A stretch of DNA of 64,000 nucleotides from Desulfarculaceae bacterium (GCA_021737145.1 JAIPEN010000005.1:62001-126000); one strand, 5' to 3'; shown: positions 8,768 to 20,233, counted from the stretch's first letter. A program made the numbers and translations. Notes: a model not told the origin generated them from the sequence alone.

Positions 8768-10834
8768 ATGAAAAATTATTTCAATCCCTCCTCGGTGGCC
8801 GTGGTGGGAGCCAGTCCCGACCGCACCGGCTTTCATCTGTTGGAAAACGTCAAGCTGACCCCCGGGGTGCAGGCCTATCCGGTCAACCCCAAGTATCCCG
8901 AGCTGGCCGGCCTTCCCTGCTACCCCTCGGTGAGCGCCATTCCCGGTCCGGTGGATATGGCCATCCTGCTGGTGCCCGCCCGCTTCGTGCCCCAGGTGCT
9001 CCAGGAGTGCGGGGAAAAGGGGGTGGGCGCGGTGATGATCCAGAGCGCCGGGTTCGCCGAGACCGGCGAGGACGGCCGCCTTTTGCAGGAGCAGTGTCTG
9101 GCCATCGCCCGCAAGAACGGCATGCGCCTGTGGGGCCCCAACTGCATGGGCCTGGTGGACGTGACCAACAACCGTTTCTTCACCTTCATGCACTCGCACA
9201 TCACCGGCGCCCTGGCCTCGGGCGGCAACCTGTCCCTGGTAGTGCAGAGCGGCATGCTCTCGGCCGGCTTCCTGGCCGACCTGGCCACCCGGCGGGGCGT
9301 GGCGGTGAGCATGGCCTGTTCCCTGGGCAACAAGATGGACGTGGACGAGTGCGACGTGCTCCAGGTGCTCCTGGACGATCCCTCCACCCAGGCGGTGGCC
9401 CTGTATCTGGAGTCCCTGCCCCGGGGCCGCCTCTTCCTGGAGCTGGCCGAGATGGCCGACAAGCCGGTGGTGGTGCTCAAGACCGGACGCAGCGCCTCGG
9501 GGGCCAAGGCGGCCATGAGCCACACCGCCAGCCTGGCCGGCAACGCCCGCCTTACCGACGGTCTCCTGGCCGCGGCCGGAGTGGGCACCGCGCGCGACTT
9601 CCATCAGCTGGTGGACCAGGGCCGCACCCTGGCCCTGCTGCCCGACCTGCCGGCCGAGGCGCGGGTGGCGGTGCTCACCTTCAGCGGCGGGGCGGGCATC
9701 CTGTCCTGCGATCTGCTGGAGGACCGGGGCCTGCGCCTGGCCGAGCTAACCCAGGAGAGCCTGAGGGCCCTGGCCGAACTCTTCCCGCCTTGGATGCCTC
9801 CCTCCAACCCGGTGGACCTGTGGCCGGCCATGGAGCAGCACGGAGTGTCCGAGACCCTGGAGCGGGCCGCTGCCATCGTGGCCGAGGACCCGGGCGTGGA
9901 CCTGCTGTTCATGCACTCCTTCCTGGGGGCCCAAAGCAGTTCCCACAATCTGAAGGGCATCCAGGACAACCTGAAGGCCAAGGGCAAGGCGCTGGCCTTC
10001 TGGAGCCTGGGCCTGGACGAGCCCATTAAGCTATTCCAGCAAAAGGCCATCGAGGCCGGGGTGCCCCTGTTCGGCGAGCTGGCCCGGGCGGTGGACTGCG
10101 TGGCCGCGGCCTCTGCCTGGCGCGGCAAAAACAAGCCCGCTCCCCGGCCCGCACCCTCGGGCCGCCCCCTGCCCGAGGGCCTGCCCGAGCCCGAGGGCGT
10201 GTGGGACGAGCAAGGCTCCAAGCAGCTTCTGGCCGCCTGGGACATCCCGGTGGTGCGCGAGCTGGTGGCCGAAGACCTGGCCCAGGCCGAGCAGGCGGCC
10301 AAGGACTGGGGCTGGCCCCTGGTGCTCAAGGGGCTCATGCCCGGCGAGGTGCACAAGACCGAGCTGGGCCTGGTGGAGCTAGGCATCAGCGGACCGGACG
10401 AGCTGGCCGCGGCCTGGGACCGCCTGCAAAAGGTCATGCAGGGCCGGGGCAAGGTGTTGGTGCAGCCTCAGCACAAGCCGGAGTACGAGCTGATCGTGGG
10501 TTTCCTGCGCGATCCCCAGTTCGGCCCCTGCGTGATGTTGGGCATGGGCGGGGTGTTGGCCGAGCTGGAGGCGGACGTGGCCTTTGAAATGGCCCCCCTG
10601 GACCAGGCGCGCGCCCTGGCCATGCTGGACCGCCTGCGCGGGGCCGGCATCACCAAGGGCTTCCGCAAGCTGCCTCCCCTGGACCGCGAGGCCCTGGCCG
10701 GGCTCATCTGCCGCCTGGGCGACCTGGGGGCCAGCCTGCCGGGCATCACCCAGATCGACATAAACCCCGTGGCCGTGGAGCGCGGCGCACCCCTGGCTCT
10801 GGACGCCAGCGTCATCTGGGAGGAACCGGCGTGA
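8768..10834 (+). CDS. acetate--CoA ligase (ADP-forming)-like / acyl-CoA synthetase, CoA-binding plus ATP-grasp
   Basis: MKNYFNPSSVAVVGASPDRTGFHLLENV...; SNPVDLWPAM; C-terminal ATP-grasp VLKGLMPGEVHKTELGLVELGI. Confidence 0.85.
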   Translation: MKNYFNPSSVAVVGASPDRTGFHLLENVKLTPGVQAYPVNPKYPELAGLPCYPSVSAIPGPVDMAILLVPARFVPQVLQECGEKGVGAVMIQSAGFAETGEDGRLLQEQCLAIARKNGMRLWGPNCMGLVDVTNNRFFTFMHSHITGALASGGNLSLVVQSGMLSAGFLADLATRRGVAVSMACSLGNKMDVDECDVLQVLLDDPSTQAVALYLESLPRGRLFLELAEMADKPVVVLKTGRSASGAKAAMSHTASLAGNARLTDGLLAAAGVGTARDFHQLVDQGRTLALLPDLPAEARVAVLTFSGGAGILSCDLLEDRGLRLAELTQESLRALAELFPPWMPPSNPVDLWPAMEQHGVSETLERAAAIVAEDPGVDLLFMHSFLGAQSSSHNLKGIQDNLKAKGKALAFWSLGLDEPIKLFQQKAIEAGVPLFGELARAVDCVAAASAWRGKNKPAPRPAPSGRPLPEGLPEPEGVWDEQGSKQLLAAWDIPVVRELVAEDLAQAEQAAKDWGWPLVLKGLMPGEVHKTELGLVELGISGPDELAAAWDRLQKVMQGRGKVLVQPQHKPEYELIVGFLRDPQFGPCVMLGMGGVLAELEADVAFEMAPLDQARALAMLDRLRGAGITKGFRKLPPLDREALAGLICRLGDLGASLPGITQIDINPVAVERGAPLALDASVIWEEPA

Positions 10835-11955
10835 GCGGCCTGTTCGAGCCATTCCAACTCAAGGGAGTCACCCTGCCCAACCGCCTGGTGCGCTCGGCCA
10901 CCTTTGACAACTCGGCCGAGCGCGACGGCCAGGTGTCCCAGCGGCAACTGACCCTCTATGGCAACCTGGCCCAGGGCGGGGTGGGCCTGGTGGTCTCGGG
11001 CATCGTATACGTGCACGAGTCGGGCCGGGTGGCCATGCGGCAAAACTCCCTGGCCGACGACCAGGGCATCCCCGGCCTGGCCAAGCTGGTGGACGCGGTG
11101 CACGCCCACGGCGGCAAGATCGCGGTGCAGCTATTCCACGCCGGCCGGGAAGCGGCCCGCTTTCGCCAATTCACCGGCGGCGAACCGGCCTGGGCGCCCT
11201 CGCTGGTGGAGCACGACCCCTACTTCGAGCACCCCCACCGGGCCATGACCGCCGCCGAGATCGAGGAAGTGGTGGCCGCCTTTGGCGCGGCCGCCCGCCG
11301 GGCCAAGGAGGCGGGCTTTGACGCGGTGCAGGTGCACGGGGCCCATGCCTACCTTTTCGCCCAGTTTCTCTCGCCCCACGCCAACCGCCGCGACGACCAG
11401 TGGGGCGGCAGCCTGGACAACCGCCTGCGCCTGCATCTGGCCGCGCTGGACGCCATCCGGGAGCAGGTGGGACCCGAGTATCCGGTTATGATCAAGCTGG
11501 GCCTGGCCGACGGCTTCGAGCCCGGACTAAGCTTTGATGACGGCCTGGAGGCTGCGGTGCGCCTGGCCCGGGCGGGCTACGACTGCCTGGAGATCAGCCA
11601 GGGCCTGCGCGGCGCGGATTACCGGGCCAGCGAGTTCCGGCCCGAGGACAAGCGGGCCGAACAGGAGGGCTACTTCCGCGCCTGGGCCGCCGAGGTCAAA
11701 CAGCGGGTGAGCGTGCCGGTGATCGCGGTGGGCGGCCTGCGCACCCCCGCGGCCTGCGCCGAAGTGCTCGACCGGGGCCAGGCCGACCTGGTGGCCTTGA
11801 GCCGTCCCCTGATAAGCCAGCCGGACCTGGTGGCCCGCTGGCAAGAAGGCAGCCAGGAGCGCTCCCGCTGCATCTCCTGCAACAAGTGCATGGAGGTCAT
11901 CATCAAGGGCAAGGCCCTGAGCTGCATCCTGGACCAGGAGCCTTCCGCCGCCTAA
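10831..11955 (+). CDS. NADH:flavin oxidoreductase (old yellow enzyme family)
   Basis: MSGLFEPFQLKGVTLPNRLVRSATFDNSAERDG...VQVHGAHAYLFAQFLSPHANRRDDQWGGSLDNRLRLHL. Confidence 0.9.
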   Translation: MSGLFEPFQLKGVTLPNRLVRSATFDNSAERDGQVSQRQLTLYGNLAQGGVGLVVSGIVYVHESGRVAMRQNSLADDQGIPGLAKLVDAVHAHGGKIAVQLFHAGREAARFRQFTGGEPAWAPSLVEHDPYFEHPHRAMTAAEIEEVVAAFGAAARRAKEAGFDAVQVHGAHAYLFAQFLSPHANRRDDQWGGSLDNRLRLHLAALDAIREQVGPEYPVMIKLGLADGFEPGLSFDDGLEAAVRLARAGYDCLEISQGLRGADYRASEFRPEDKRAEQEGYFRAWAAEVKQRVSVPVIAVGGLRTPAACAEVLDRGQADLVALSRPLISQPDLVARWQEGSQERSRCISCNKCMEVIIKGKALSCILDQEPSAA

Positions 11956-12020
11956 GCGTCTCGCCGGGCCCATGCATCTGGTAAAATTTGGGAACAGGTT
12001 TCCCTTAGCAAGGCTTGGGC

Positions 12021-13406
<1,386 letters not shown>

Positions 13407-13411
13407 ATATT

Positions 13412-13445
13412 GTAGAATATTTTATACTAGTATAATTTTGTCTAC
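13412..13445. promoter_or_regulatory. AT-rich imperfect inverted repeat with central perfect 12-bp palindrome TATACTAGTATA; candidate enhancer (UAS) or terminator
   Basis: gtagaatattttatact/agtataattttgtctac, 13 of 17 bp match between arms; located between sigma54 activator and -24/-12 promoter. Confidence 0.4.
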
Positions 13446-13522
13446 TTACCATTTTTGCCGGTGTGTATTTACACAAAACCAGGACTAAATAACCATTTAG
13501 ACGTTTTTGTACTTTGCCAAGT

Positions 13523-13538
13523 GTATAAAATTCTATAC
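13523..13538. promoter_or_regulatory. inverted repeat GTATA-N6-TATAC; candidate activator binding site
   Basis: gtataaaattctatac, about 100 bp upstream of the -24/-12 element; similar to left arm of the 13412 repeat. Confidence 0.4.
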
Positions 13539-13634
13539 TAACCGACTTCCCCTCCACTCCCCGCAGCGAGCCAAGCCCAGTACTAGGCAGAATTTATCGC
13601 ATGATTTTAGCCTGTTAGCCAATCACTCCCTGTA

Positions 13635-13650
13635 TGGCACACGGGTTGCA
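13635..13650 (+). promoter_or_regulatory. sigma54 (-24/-12) promoter TGGCACACGGGTTGCA
   Basis: GG and GC dinucleotides at exact 12-nt register; about 94 nt upstream of the acyl-CoA dehydrogenase start; adjacent sigma54 activator gene. Confidence 0.8.
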
Positions 13651-13743
13651 ACTTGAGTTCCCACTTGAATTTGACCCGTTTTGTTCATCCGAGCGGGCAT
13701 CCAGCTTATCAACCGCCCATACCCAAGCAATTGGAGTTGCCAA

Positions 13744-14907
13744 ATGGACTTCGAAATATCTGAAAATCTCCGCATGATGGTCGACACCGTGCGTCGGTTC
13801 GTGAAACAGGATCTTGAACCCATCAGCCAGCAGGTCGAGGACGAGGACCGCATCCCCGAAGACGTGGTGCAGACCATGCGCGAGCTGGGCCTGTTCGGCT
13901 TGGCCACCTCCGAAAAGTACGGCGGCCTGGAAGTGGGCACCCTGGGCGAGTGTTTGGTTTATGAGGAGCTCTCCAAGGTCAACGCCTGCTTCCGCACCCG
14001 CATCGGCACCAACAACGGCATCGGCTCCCAGGGCGTCGCCATCGACGGCACCGAGGAGCAGCGCGAGAAGTACCTGCCCCTGATGGCTTCGGGCGAATGG
14101 ATCGGCTGCTTCGCGCTCACCGAGCCCGAGGCCGGCTCCGACGCCTCCAACGTGCAGACCACGGCCGAGCTAGACGGCGACACCTGGGTGCTCAACGGCC
14201 GCAAGCACTTCATCACCAACGGCGACATCGCCGACTGCGCCACGGTCTTCGCCCTCACCGACCGTGAGAAAAAGGCCCGCGGCGGCATCACCGCTTTTGT
14301 GGTGGAAAAGACCGACCCCGGCTACTTCGTGGGCACCATCGAGCGCAAGATGGGCATGCGCGGCTCTCACACCTGCGAGCTGATCTTCGACGACTGCCGC
14401 ATCCCCAAGGACCGGGTCATCGGCGGCGACGCCATGATCGGACACGGTTTCAAAACCGCCATGAAGACCCTGGACAAGGGCCGCCTGACCATGGGCGCCT
14501 CGGCCCTGGGTTCGGCCCAGAAGCTGTTGGAGCTGTCCATCGACTACGCCAAGCAGCGGGTGCAGTTCGGCAAGCCCATCGCCGAAAAGCAGGCCATCCA
14601 GTTCATGCTGGCCGACATGGCCACCCAGATCTACGCCGCCCGCCACATGCTCTATCACGCCGCCTGGCTCAGGGACACCAAGGGCACCTCGGTGATCAAG
14701 GAAGCCTCCATGGTCAAGCTGTTCTGCACCAACATGGCCAACAAGATCGCCGACATGGCCGTGCAGATCCACGGCGGCATGGGCTACATGAAGGACTTCC
14801 CGGTGGAGCGCTTCTACCGCGACCTGCGCCTGACCCGCATTTACGAAGGCACCGACGAGATTCAGCGCGTGGTCATCGCCCGCAACCTTCTGGCGGAGGG
14901 TAAATAG
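13744..14907 (+). CDS. acyl-CoA dehydrogenase
   Basis: MDFEISENLRMMVDTVRRFVKQDLEPIS...FALTEPEAGSDASNVQTTAELDGD...QIHGGMGYMKDFPVERFYRDLRLTRIYEGTDEIQR. Confidence 0.95.
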   Translation: MDFEISENLRMMVDTVRRFVKQDLEPISQQVEDEDRIPEDVVQTMRELGLFGLATSEKYGGLEVGTLGECLVYEELSKVNACFRTRIGTNNGIGSQGVAIDGTEEQREKYLPLMASGEWIGCFALTEPEAGSDASNVQTTAELDGDTWVLNGRKHFITNGDIADCATVFALTDREKKARGGITAFVVEKTDPGYFVGTIERKMGMRGSHTCELIFDDCRIPKDRVIGGDAMIGHGFKTAMKTLDKGRLTMGASALGSAQKLLELSIDYAKQRVQFGKPIAEKQAIQFMLADMATQIYAARHMLYHAAWLRDTKGTSVIKEASMVKLFCTNMANKIADMAVQIHGGMGYMKDFPVERFYRDLRLTRIYEGTDEIQRVVIARNLLAEGK

Positions 14908-14909
14908 CC

Positions 14910-15791
14910 ATGGCCGTTGAAAAGGTATTTATCGTCGGCTCCGGTCTCATGGGCAGCGGCATCGCTCAGGTGTGCGCCCAGTCCGGCTTGCAGGCCACCC
15001 TGTGCGACGTGTCCCAGGAGCAGCTGGACAAGGCGGTGAAGAACATCTCCTGGTCCGCGGGCAAGCTCATCGAAAAGGGCAAGGTCCAGGGCACCCTGGA
15101 CGAGGTGATGGGCCGTCTGTCCACTTCGGTGGACTACGCCCCGGCCGCCGAGGCCGACCTGGTCATGGAGGTGGTGTTCGAAAACCTGGCCGTGAAGCAG
15201 GAAGTCTACTCCCAACTCAACGAGGTCATCAGTGACGATTCGCTGGTGGCCAGCAACACCAGCGCGATTCCCACCAGCGAGCTGGCTGCCAGCGTTAAAA
15301 ACCCCGAGCGCTTTTTGGGTCTGCACTTCTTCTCGCCGGTGCCCATGATGCAGGCGGTGGAGGTCATCCGGGGCGCCCTGACCTCGGACGAAGCCTTTGC
15401 CGCGGGCCGCGAGTTCGCCCTGGCCATCGGCAAGGAGCCGATCATGGTCAACCGCGACGTGGCCGGGTTTGTGATCAACCGCATCAACTTCCCTTCCACC
15501 ATGGAGGCCATGCGCCTGGTGGAGGCGGGGGTGGCCTCGGTGGAAGACATCGACAAGGGCCTGCGCCTGGCTTCGGGCCGCAAGATGGGCATCTTCGAGA
15601 CCGGCGACATGGTGGGCCTGGACGTGACCTTCGGCGCGCTGACCGCCATGTACAACGAGACCGGCGAGGAGCGTTGGTATCCTCCCCTGCTGCTCAGGCG
15701 CAAGGTGAAGGCCGGCCAGCTGGGCCGCAAGGCCGGCGTGGGCTGGTACCGCTATGACGACAAAGGCAACAAAATCGGGCCGGCCGACTAG
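14910..15791 (+). CDS. 3-hydroxybutyryl-CoA dehydrogenase
   Basis: MAVEKVFIVGSGLMGSGIAQVCAQSGLQATLCDVSQEQLDKAV...GLHFFSPVPMMQAVEVI...NRDVAGFVINRI. Confidence 0.95.
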   Translation: MAVEKVFIVGSGLMGSGIAQVCAQSGLQATLCDVSQEQLDKAVKNISWSAGKLIEKGKVQGTLDEVMGRLSTSVDYAPAAEADLVMEVVFENLAVKQEVYSQLNEVISDDSLVASNTSAIPTSELAASVKNPERFLGLHFFSPVPMMQAVEVIRGALTSDEAFAAGREFALAIGKEPIMVNRDVAGFVINRINFPSTMEAMRLVEAGVASVEDIDKGLRLASGRKMGIFETGDMVGLDVTFGALTAMYNETGEERWYPPLLLRRKVKAGQLGRKAGVGWYRYDDKGNKIGPAD

Positions 15792-15810
15792 AAAAACCCG
15801 GGAGCGAGCA

Positions 15811-16989
15811 ATGAAGCAACCTGTTATCCTCTCCGCCGCCCGTACGCCGGTGGGCCGCTTCGGCGGCTCCATGCGCACGGTGACCGACCACGACATGAGC
15901 GTTCTGGTGATCAAGGAGGCCATCGCCCGGGCGGGCCTGACCCCCGGTCAGATCGAGGAGCTCATCTTCGCCCAGCAGTACCGCACCGGAGTTATGCCTC
16001 CCAACATCGCCCGTCCCATCTCGGTGAACGCGGGCATGCCCATCGAGTCGCCTTCCTACAGCGTGGCCAAGGCCTGCGGCGGTTCGCTCAAGACGGTGTT
16101 CCTGGCCGCCCAGGCCATCAAGGCCGGCGACTTCGACCTGCTGGTGTCCGGTGGAGTGGAGCACATGTCCGGCGCGGCCTACCTGGTGCCCACCAACCGC
16201 TGGGGGGCCCGCCTGGGCCACGCCCAGCTCATGGACCAGTTGGTGCTCTACGATCCCCTGAGCAACAACACCATGGGCGAAACCGCGGAGAACGTGGCCG
16301 AGAGGTACCAGGTGAACCGCGAGGACCAGGATGACTTCGCCATGCTCAGCCAGCAAAAGGCGGCCAAGGCCCTGGAGGCCGGGGTGTTCCAGGATCAGGT
16401 CGTTCCGGTGCCCATCCCCCAGCGCAAGGGCGAGCCCAAGATGTTCGACACCGACGAGCACCCCCGCCCCCAGACCACCCGGGAGCAGCTGGCCTCGCTC
16501 AAGCCGGTGTTCCGCAAGGGCGGCTCGGTGACCGCGGGCAACTCCTCGGGCATGAACGACGGGGCCGGCGCCCTGGTGGTGGCCTCGGACGAGCGCGCCG
16601 CCGAGCTGGGGATCAAGCCCCTGGTTTCCATCGTGGGCTATGCCTCGGTGGGGGTTGACCCCGCCATCATGGGCATCGGGCCGGTTTACGCCACCCGCAA
16701 GCTCATGGAGCAGACCGGGCTCAGCGTGGACGACATTGACGTGATCGAGCTGAACGAGGCCTTTGCCAGCCAGTCCTTGGCCTGCATCCGCGAACTGAAT
16801 CTGAACCTGGACAAGATCAACCCCAACGGCGGCGCCATCGCCCTGGGGCATCCCATCTCCGGCACCGGCGCGGTGATCCTCACCAAGCTCATCTACGAGA
16901 TGAAGCGAGCCGACCACGAGCTGGGACTGGCCACCATGTGCGTGGGCGGCGGCCTGGGAGTGGCCATATTGCTCAAGAACCTGGCCTAA
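15811..16989 (+). CDS. acetyl-CoA acetyltransferase (thiolase)
   Basis: MKQPVILSAARTPVGRFGGSMRTV...; NPNGGAIALGHPISGTGAVI; CVGGGLGVAILLKNL. Confidence 0.95.
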   Translation: MKQPVILSAARTPVGRFGGSMRTVTDHDMSVLVIKEAIARAGLTPGQIEELIFAQQYRTGVMPPNIARPISVNAGMPIESPSYSVAKACGGSLKTVFLAAQAIKAGDFDLLVSGGVEHMSGAAYLVPTNRWGARLGHAQLMDQLVLYDPLSNNTMGETAENVAERYQVNREDQDDFAMLSQQKAAKALEAGVFQDQVVPVPIPQRKGEPKMFDTDEHPRPQTTREQLASLKPVFRKGGSVTAGNSSGMNDGAGALVVASDERAAELGIKPLVSIVGYASVGVDPAIMGIGPVYATRKLMEQTGLSVDDIDVIELNEAFASQSLACIRELNLNLDKINPNGGAIALGHPISGTGAVILTKLIYEMKRADHELGLATMCVGGGLGVAILLKNLA

Positions 16990-17016
16990 CCAAAAATCTC
17001 CACACAGGGGTGCGCC

Positions 17017-18513
17017 TTGAACATCGCCAAACTGCTCACTGACACCGCCGCGCGGCTGCCGGAGCGGCCAGCGGTTATCTTCGGCAACCGCCAGATGACC
17101 TACGCGGAGTTGGACCAACGGACCGACGCCCTGGCCTGGGGCCTCAAGGAACAAGGGCTGAAGCCGGGCCAGGTATGCGTGCTCATGATGCCCAACTCCC
17201 CGGAGTGGGTGGTCTGCTACTACGCCCTGGCCAAGCTGGGCGCCGCCGTGCTGCCGGTGAATTTCCTTTACCGCAGCGGGGAGCTCAAGCACATCTTCAG
17301 CGACTCAGGGGCCGTGGCCTTCATCGGCCACGCCGACCACCTGGCCTACGCCGGGCCGGTGCTGGAGGAAATGCCCCAAATCGCCATCCGGGCGGCGGCG
17401 GGCGAGGCTCCGGAGGGCTACATGACCCTGGACTCGCTGATGCGCGACCAGGGCAAGTATCCGACGCACCCGGCCGAGGACGACGACACCTGGGCCATCA
17501 TCTACACCTCCGGCACCACCGGCCTGCCCAAGGGCGCCATGCTGACCCACCAAAACCTGGCCAGCAACGCCATGACCATCTCGGACATGCGCTCCACGGA
17601 TCATGACGCCGCCTGTCTGGGGGTGCTGCCCCTGTTCCACATCTACGGCCAGACCTCCAGCCTCAACGCCTCGGTCTACCTGGGCCTGACCATCAGGCTG
17701 TGGGAGCACTTCGACCCGGACGAGACCTTTGCCGCCATCCAGGAGATGGATAAGGCCATCCTCATCGCGGTGCCCACCATCTACAACCGTTTGGCCGAGA
17801 TGGCGGTGCAAAACCCGCCCAAGCGCTCCTGTCTGCAATTCGCCATCTCCGGCGGGGCCTCCCTGCCGGTGGAGGTGCTCAAGCGCTTTGAAAAGGCCTA
17901 CGGCGCCACCATCTACGAGGGCTACGGCCTCACCGAGTGTTCGCCGGTGTGCGTGGAAAACCCCTACGGCAAAACCACCAAACCCGGCTCCATCGGGCTG
18001 CCCATCCCCGGCTTCGAGGCCATGGTGGTGGACTCCCAGGACCAGGCAGTCCCCCAGGGCGAGGTGGGCGAGTTGGTGGTCAAAGGCCCCGGGGTGATGA
18101 AGGGCTATCTCAACCAGCCGGAAGCCACGGCCGATACCCTGCGGGGCGGCTGGCTGCACACCGGCGACTTGGCCCGCCGCGACGAGGACGACTACATCTA
18201 CATCGTGGACCGCAAGAAGGAAATGATCATCCGGGGCGGCTACAACGTCTACCCCCGCGAGATCGAAGAGGTGCTCTACCAGCACCCGGCGGTTTTGGAA
18301 GCCGCGGTATTGGGCGTGCCGCACGAGGATTTGGGCGAGGAGATCGCGGCCATGGTGGCCCTGCGCCCCGGGGTGCAGGCCACGCCGGAGGAGCTCCGGG
18401 ACTTCGTCAAGCAGCTGGTGGCGCCCTACAAGTACCCCCGCATCGTGCGCTTGATGGACGAGCTGCCCAAGACCCACACCGGAAAGGTGCTCAAGAGGGC
18501 CATCAAAATCTAG
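17017..18513 (+). CDS. long-chain fatty acid--CoA ligase / AMP-binding protein
   Basis: TTG start; NIAKLLTDTAARLPERPAVIFGNRQMTYAELDQ...IIYTSGTTGLPKGAMLTHQNL...KKEMIIRGGYNVYPREIEEVLYQHP. Confidence 0.95.
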   Translation: MNIAKLLTDTAARLPERPAVIFGNRQMTYAELDQRTDALAWGLKEQGLKPGQVCVLMMPNSPEWVVCYYALAKLGAAVLPVNFLYRSGELKHIFSDSGAVAFIGHADHLAYAGPVLEEMPQIAIRAAAGEAPEGYMTLDSLMRDQGKYPTHPAEDDDTWAIIYTSGTTGLPKGAMLTHQNLASNAMTISDMRSTDHDAACLGVLPLFHIYGQTSSLNASVYLGLTIRLWEHFDPDETFAAIQEMDKAILIAVPTIYNRLAEMAVQNPPKRSCLQFAISGGASLPVEVLKRFEKAYGATIYEGYGLTECSPVCVENPYGKTTKPGSIGLPIPGFEAMVVDSQDQAVPQGEVGELVVKGPGVMKGYLNQPEATADTLRGGWLHTGDLARRDEDDYIYIVDRKKEMIIRGGYNVYPREIEEVLYQHPAVLEAAVLGVPHEDLGEEIAAMVALRPGVQATPEELRDFVKQLVAPYKYPRIVRLMDELPKTHTGKVLKRAIKI

Positions 18514-18521
18514 GGCAAGTA

Positions 18522-18547
18522 ACGGGGCTGGGGGGTCCCGTTTTTTT
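18522..18547 (+). terminator. putative weak intrinsic terminator after AMP-ligase gene
   Basis: acggg-N10-cccgt followed by 7 T's. Confidence 0.4.
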
Positions 18548-18626
18548 GTGCAAACTAAGAGGGATTTGTTCAAGGTTGCCCGGGGGAGAGGAGGATTTCC
18601 CCCGGCGGAAAGGGAGATTGTTGACC

Positions 18627-19631
18627 ATGGCCCGTAAACTGCTTTTACTTCTTGCTTGTTTCAGCCTCCTACTGGCCACCAGCGGCTTGGCTCAGGCCAA
18701 GACCCTCAAGTTCCAATGCGTGTATCCCGAAACCGCCTACGTGGGTCAGGGAACCAAATTTTTCGCCGACCAGGTTAAAAAGCTGACCAACGGAAAGCTC
18801 AAGATCAAGGTCTTCTGGCCCGGCCAACTGGTCAAGTCCCGCGAGGCCCTGGAGGCCCTAAAGACCGGCATGATCGACGGCTACTCCGGCTCCTTCCTCT
18901 ACTTCACCGGCGTGTTCCCCGAGGTCAACGTGCAGTGGTTGCCCTTCAACTGGTCCGGCCCCGAGGAGGCCATGGACATCCTGCGCAACCAGGGCTACCT
19001 CAATATCTTCAGCGAGGCCATGAGCAAGCACGGCGTGACCTTCCTGGGCTCCATCTCCGTGGCCACCATGGGCCTGATGACCAAGTTCCCGGTCAACGGC
19101 CTGGCCGATTTGCAGGGCAAGAAGATCCGGGCCTTCGGCCTGGAGGCCCTGATCGTGCAGGCCCTGGGCGCCGCCGCCGCGGCCATCCCCGGCGCCGAGC
19201 AATACATGGCCCTGCAGCGGGGCACCGTGGACGGCACCGACTACCCCTGGTACACCCTGAAGAAGTACAAGCTCTATGAGGTGCTGGACTACGTCAGCGA
19301 CCCGGCCTTCCACACCCCGGGCATCGTGGAGTTGGTCATCAACAGCAAGGTGATGGCCTCGTTGCCCGCCGACCAGCAAGAGGCGGTCAAAAAGGCAGCC
19401 ATCATGGCCATGGACCGCAGCTTCGAGCTGAGCCCCACCTGGGACAAGGAAGCCATCGAGTTCGCCAAGACCAAGAAGGTGAAGATCATCAAGCTCTCCG
19501 ACGCCGAGCTGCTCAAGTGGCGCCAGAAGCTCATGCCCCTGTATGAGCAGACCGCGGCCAAGTCTCCGTACTGCCGCAAACTTGTGGACATCCTCAAGGC
19601 CAACCTCAAGGCCAAGGGCGTGAAGTTCTAA
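18627..19631 (+). CDS. TRAP transporter substrate-binding protein (DctP family)
   Basis: Signal peptide MARKLLLLLACFSLLLATSGLAQA then KTLKFQCVYPETAYVGQGTKFFADQVKKLTNGKLKIKVFWPGQL. Confidence 0.9.
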   Translation: MARKLLLLLACFSLLLATSGLAQAKTLKFQCVYPETAYVGQGTKFFADQVKKLTNGKLKIKVFWPGQLVKSREALEALKTGMIDGYSGSFLYFTGVFPEVNVQWLPFNWSGPEEAMDILRNQGYLNIFSEAMSKHGVTFLGSISVATMGLMTKFPVNGLADLQGKKIRAFGLEALIVQALGAAAAAIPGAEQYMALQRGTVDGTDYPWYTLKKYKLYEVLDYVSDPAFHTPGIVELVINSKVMASLPADQQEAVKKAAIMAMDRSFELSPTWDKEAIEFAKTKKVKIIKLSDAELLKWRQKLMPLYEQTAAKSPYCRKLVDILKANLKAKGVKF

Positions 19632-19723
19632 AACGCACGTGGCCGGCCGGGCGGTTCTCCCGTCCCGGCCGGCCCGCCATCCCCCAGCCTGCCCGTTAGT
19701 ACATACCGCGCCCCGGAGAGCTT

Positions 19724-20233
19724 ATGCTGGCCTTTTCGCGCACCATCCGCGCTTTCAACATGGCCATGGGCCTCATTGCCGCGCCGTTTATAGCGGTGGT
19801 GACCGCCGTGGTCCTATACGAAGTCTTTTGCCGCTACTTCTTCCACGCCCCCACCTCCTGGGCCCAGGAGGTCTGTGAATATTTCCTTTGCGCCCTGGTG
19901 ATGTTCGGCAGCGGCTACACCCTGCGCCACTACGGCCACACCCGGGTGGACATCCTGCACACCCACCTCAGCCCGCGGGCCAAGGCCTGGCTGGAGGTGT
20001 TCGTGGGCTTTTTGCTCATCCTGGGCATGCTGCCCATCATCTGGTTCGGCAGCAAGGTGGCCATCGAGGCCTTCATGGTGGGCGACGTTTCTTCCTCGGC
20101 CGCGGCCCTGCCCCTGTGGCCGGCCAAGGCCACCGTGCCCCTGGGCGGCATTTTCCTGCTTACCCAGGGCCTGGCCAACGCCGTGGACAACATCAATTTC
20201 CTCCGCACCGGCCAAGAGCCGCCGCAGAGCTGA
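19724..20233 (+). CDS. TRAP transporter small permease (DctQ)
   Basis: Hydrophobic 169-aa protein between DctP and DctM; TSWAQEVCEYFLCALVMFGSGYTLRHYGHTRVDI. Confidence 0.85.
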   Translation: MLAFSRTIRAFNMAMGLIAAPFIAVVTAVVLYEVFCRYFFHAPTSWAQEVCEYFLCALVMFGSGYTLRHYGHTRVDILHTHLSPRAKAWLEVFVGFLLILGMLPIIWFGSKVAIEAFMVGDVSSSAAALPLWPAKATVPLGGIFLLTQGLANAVDNINFLRTGQEPPQS

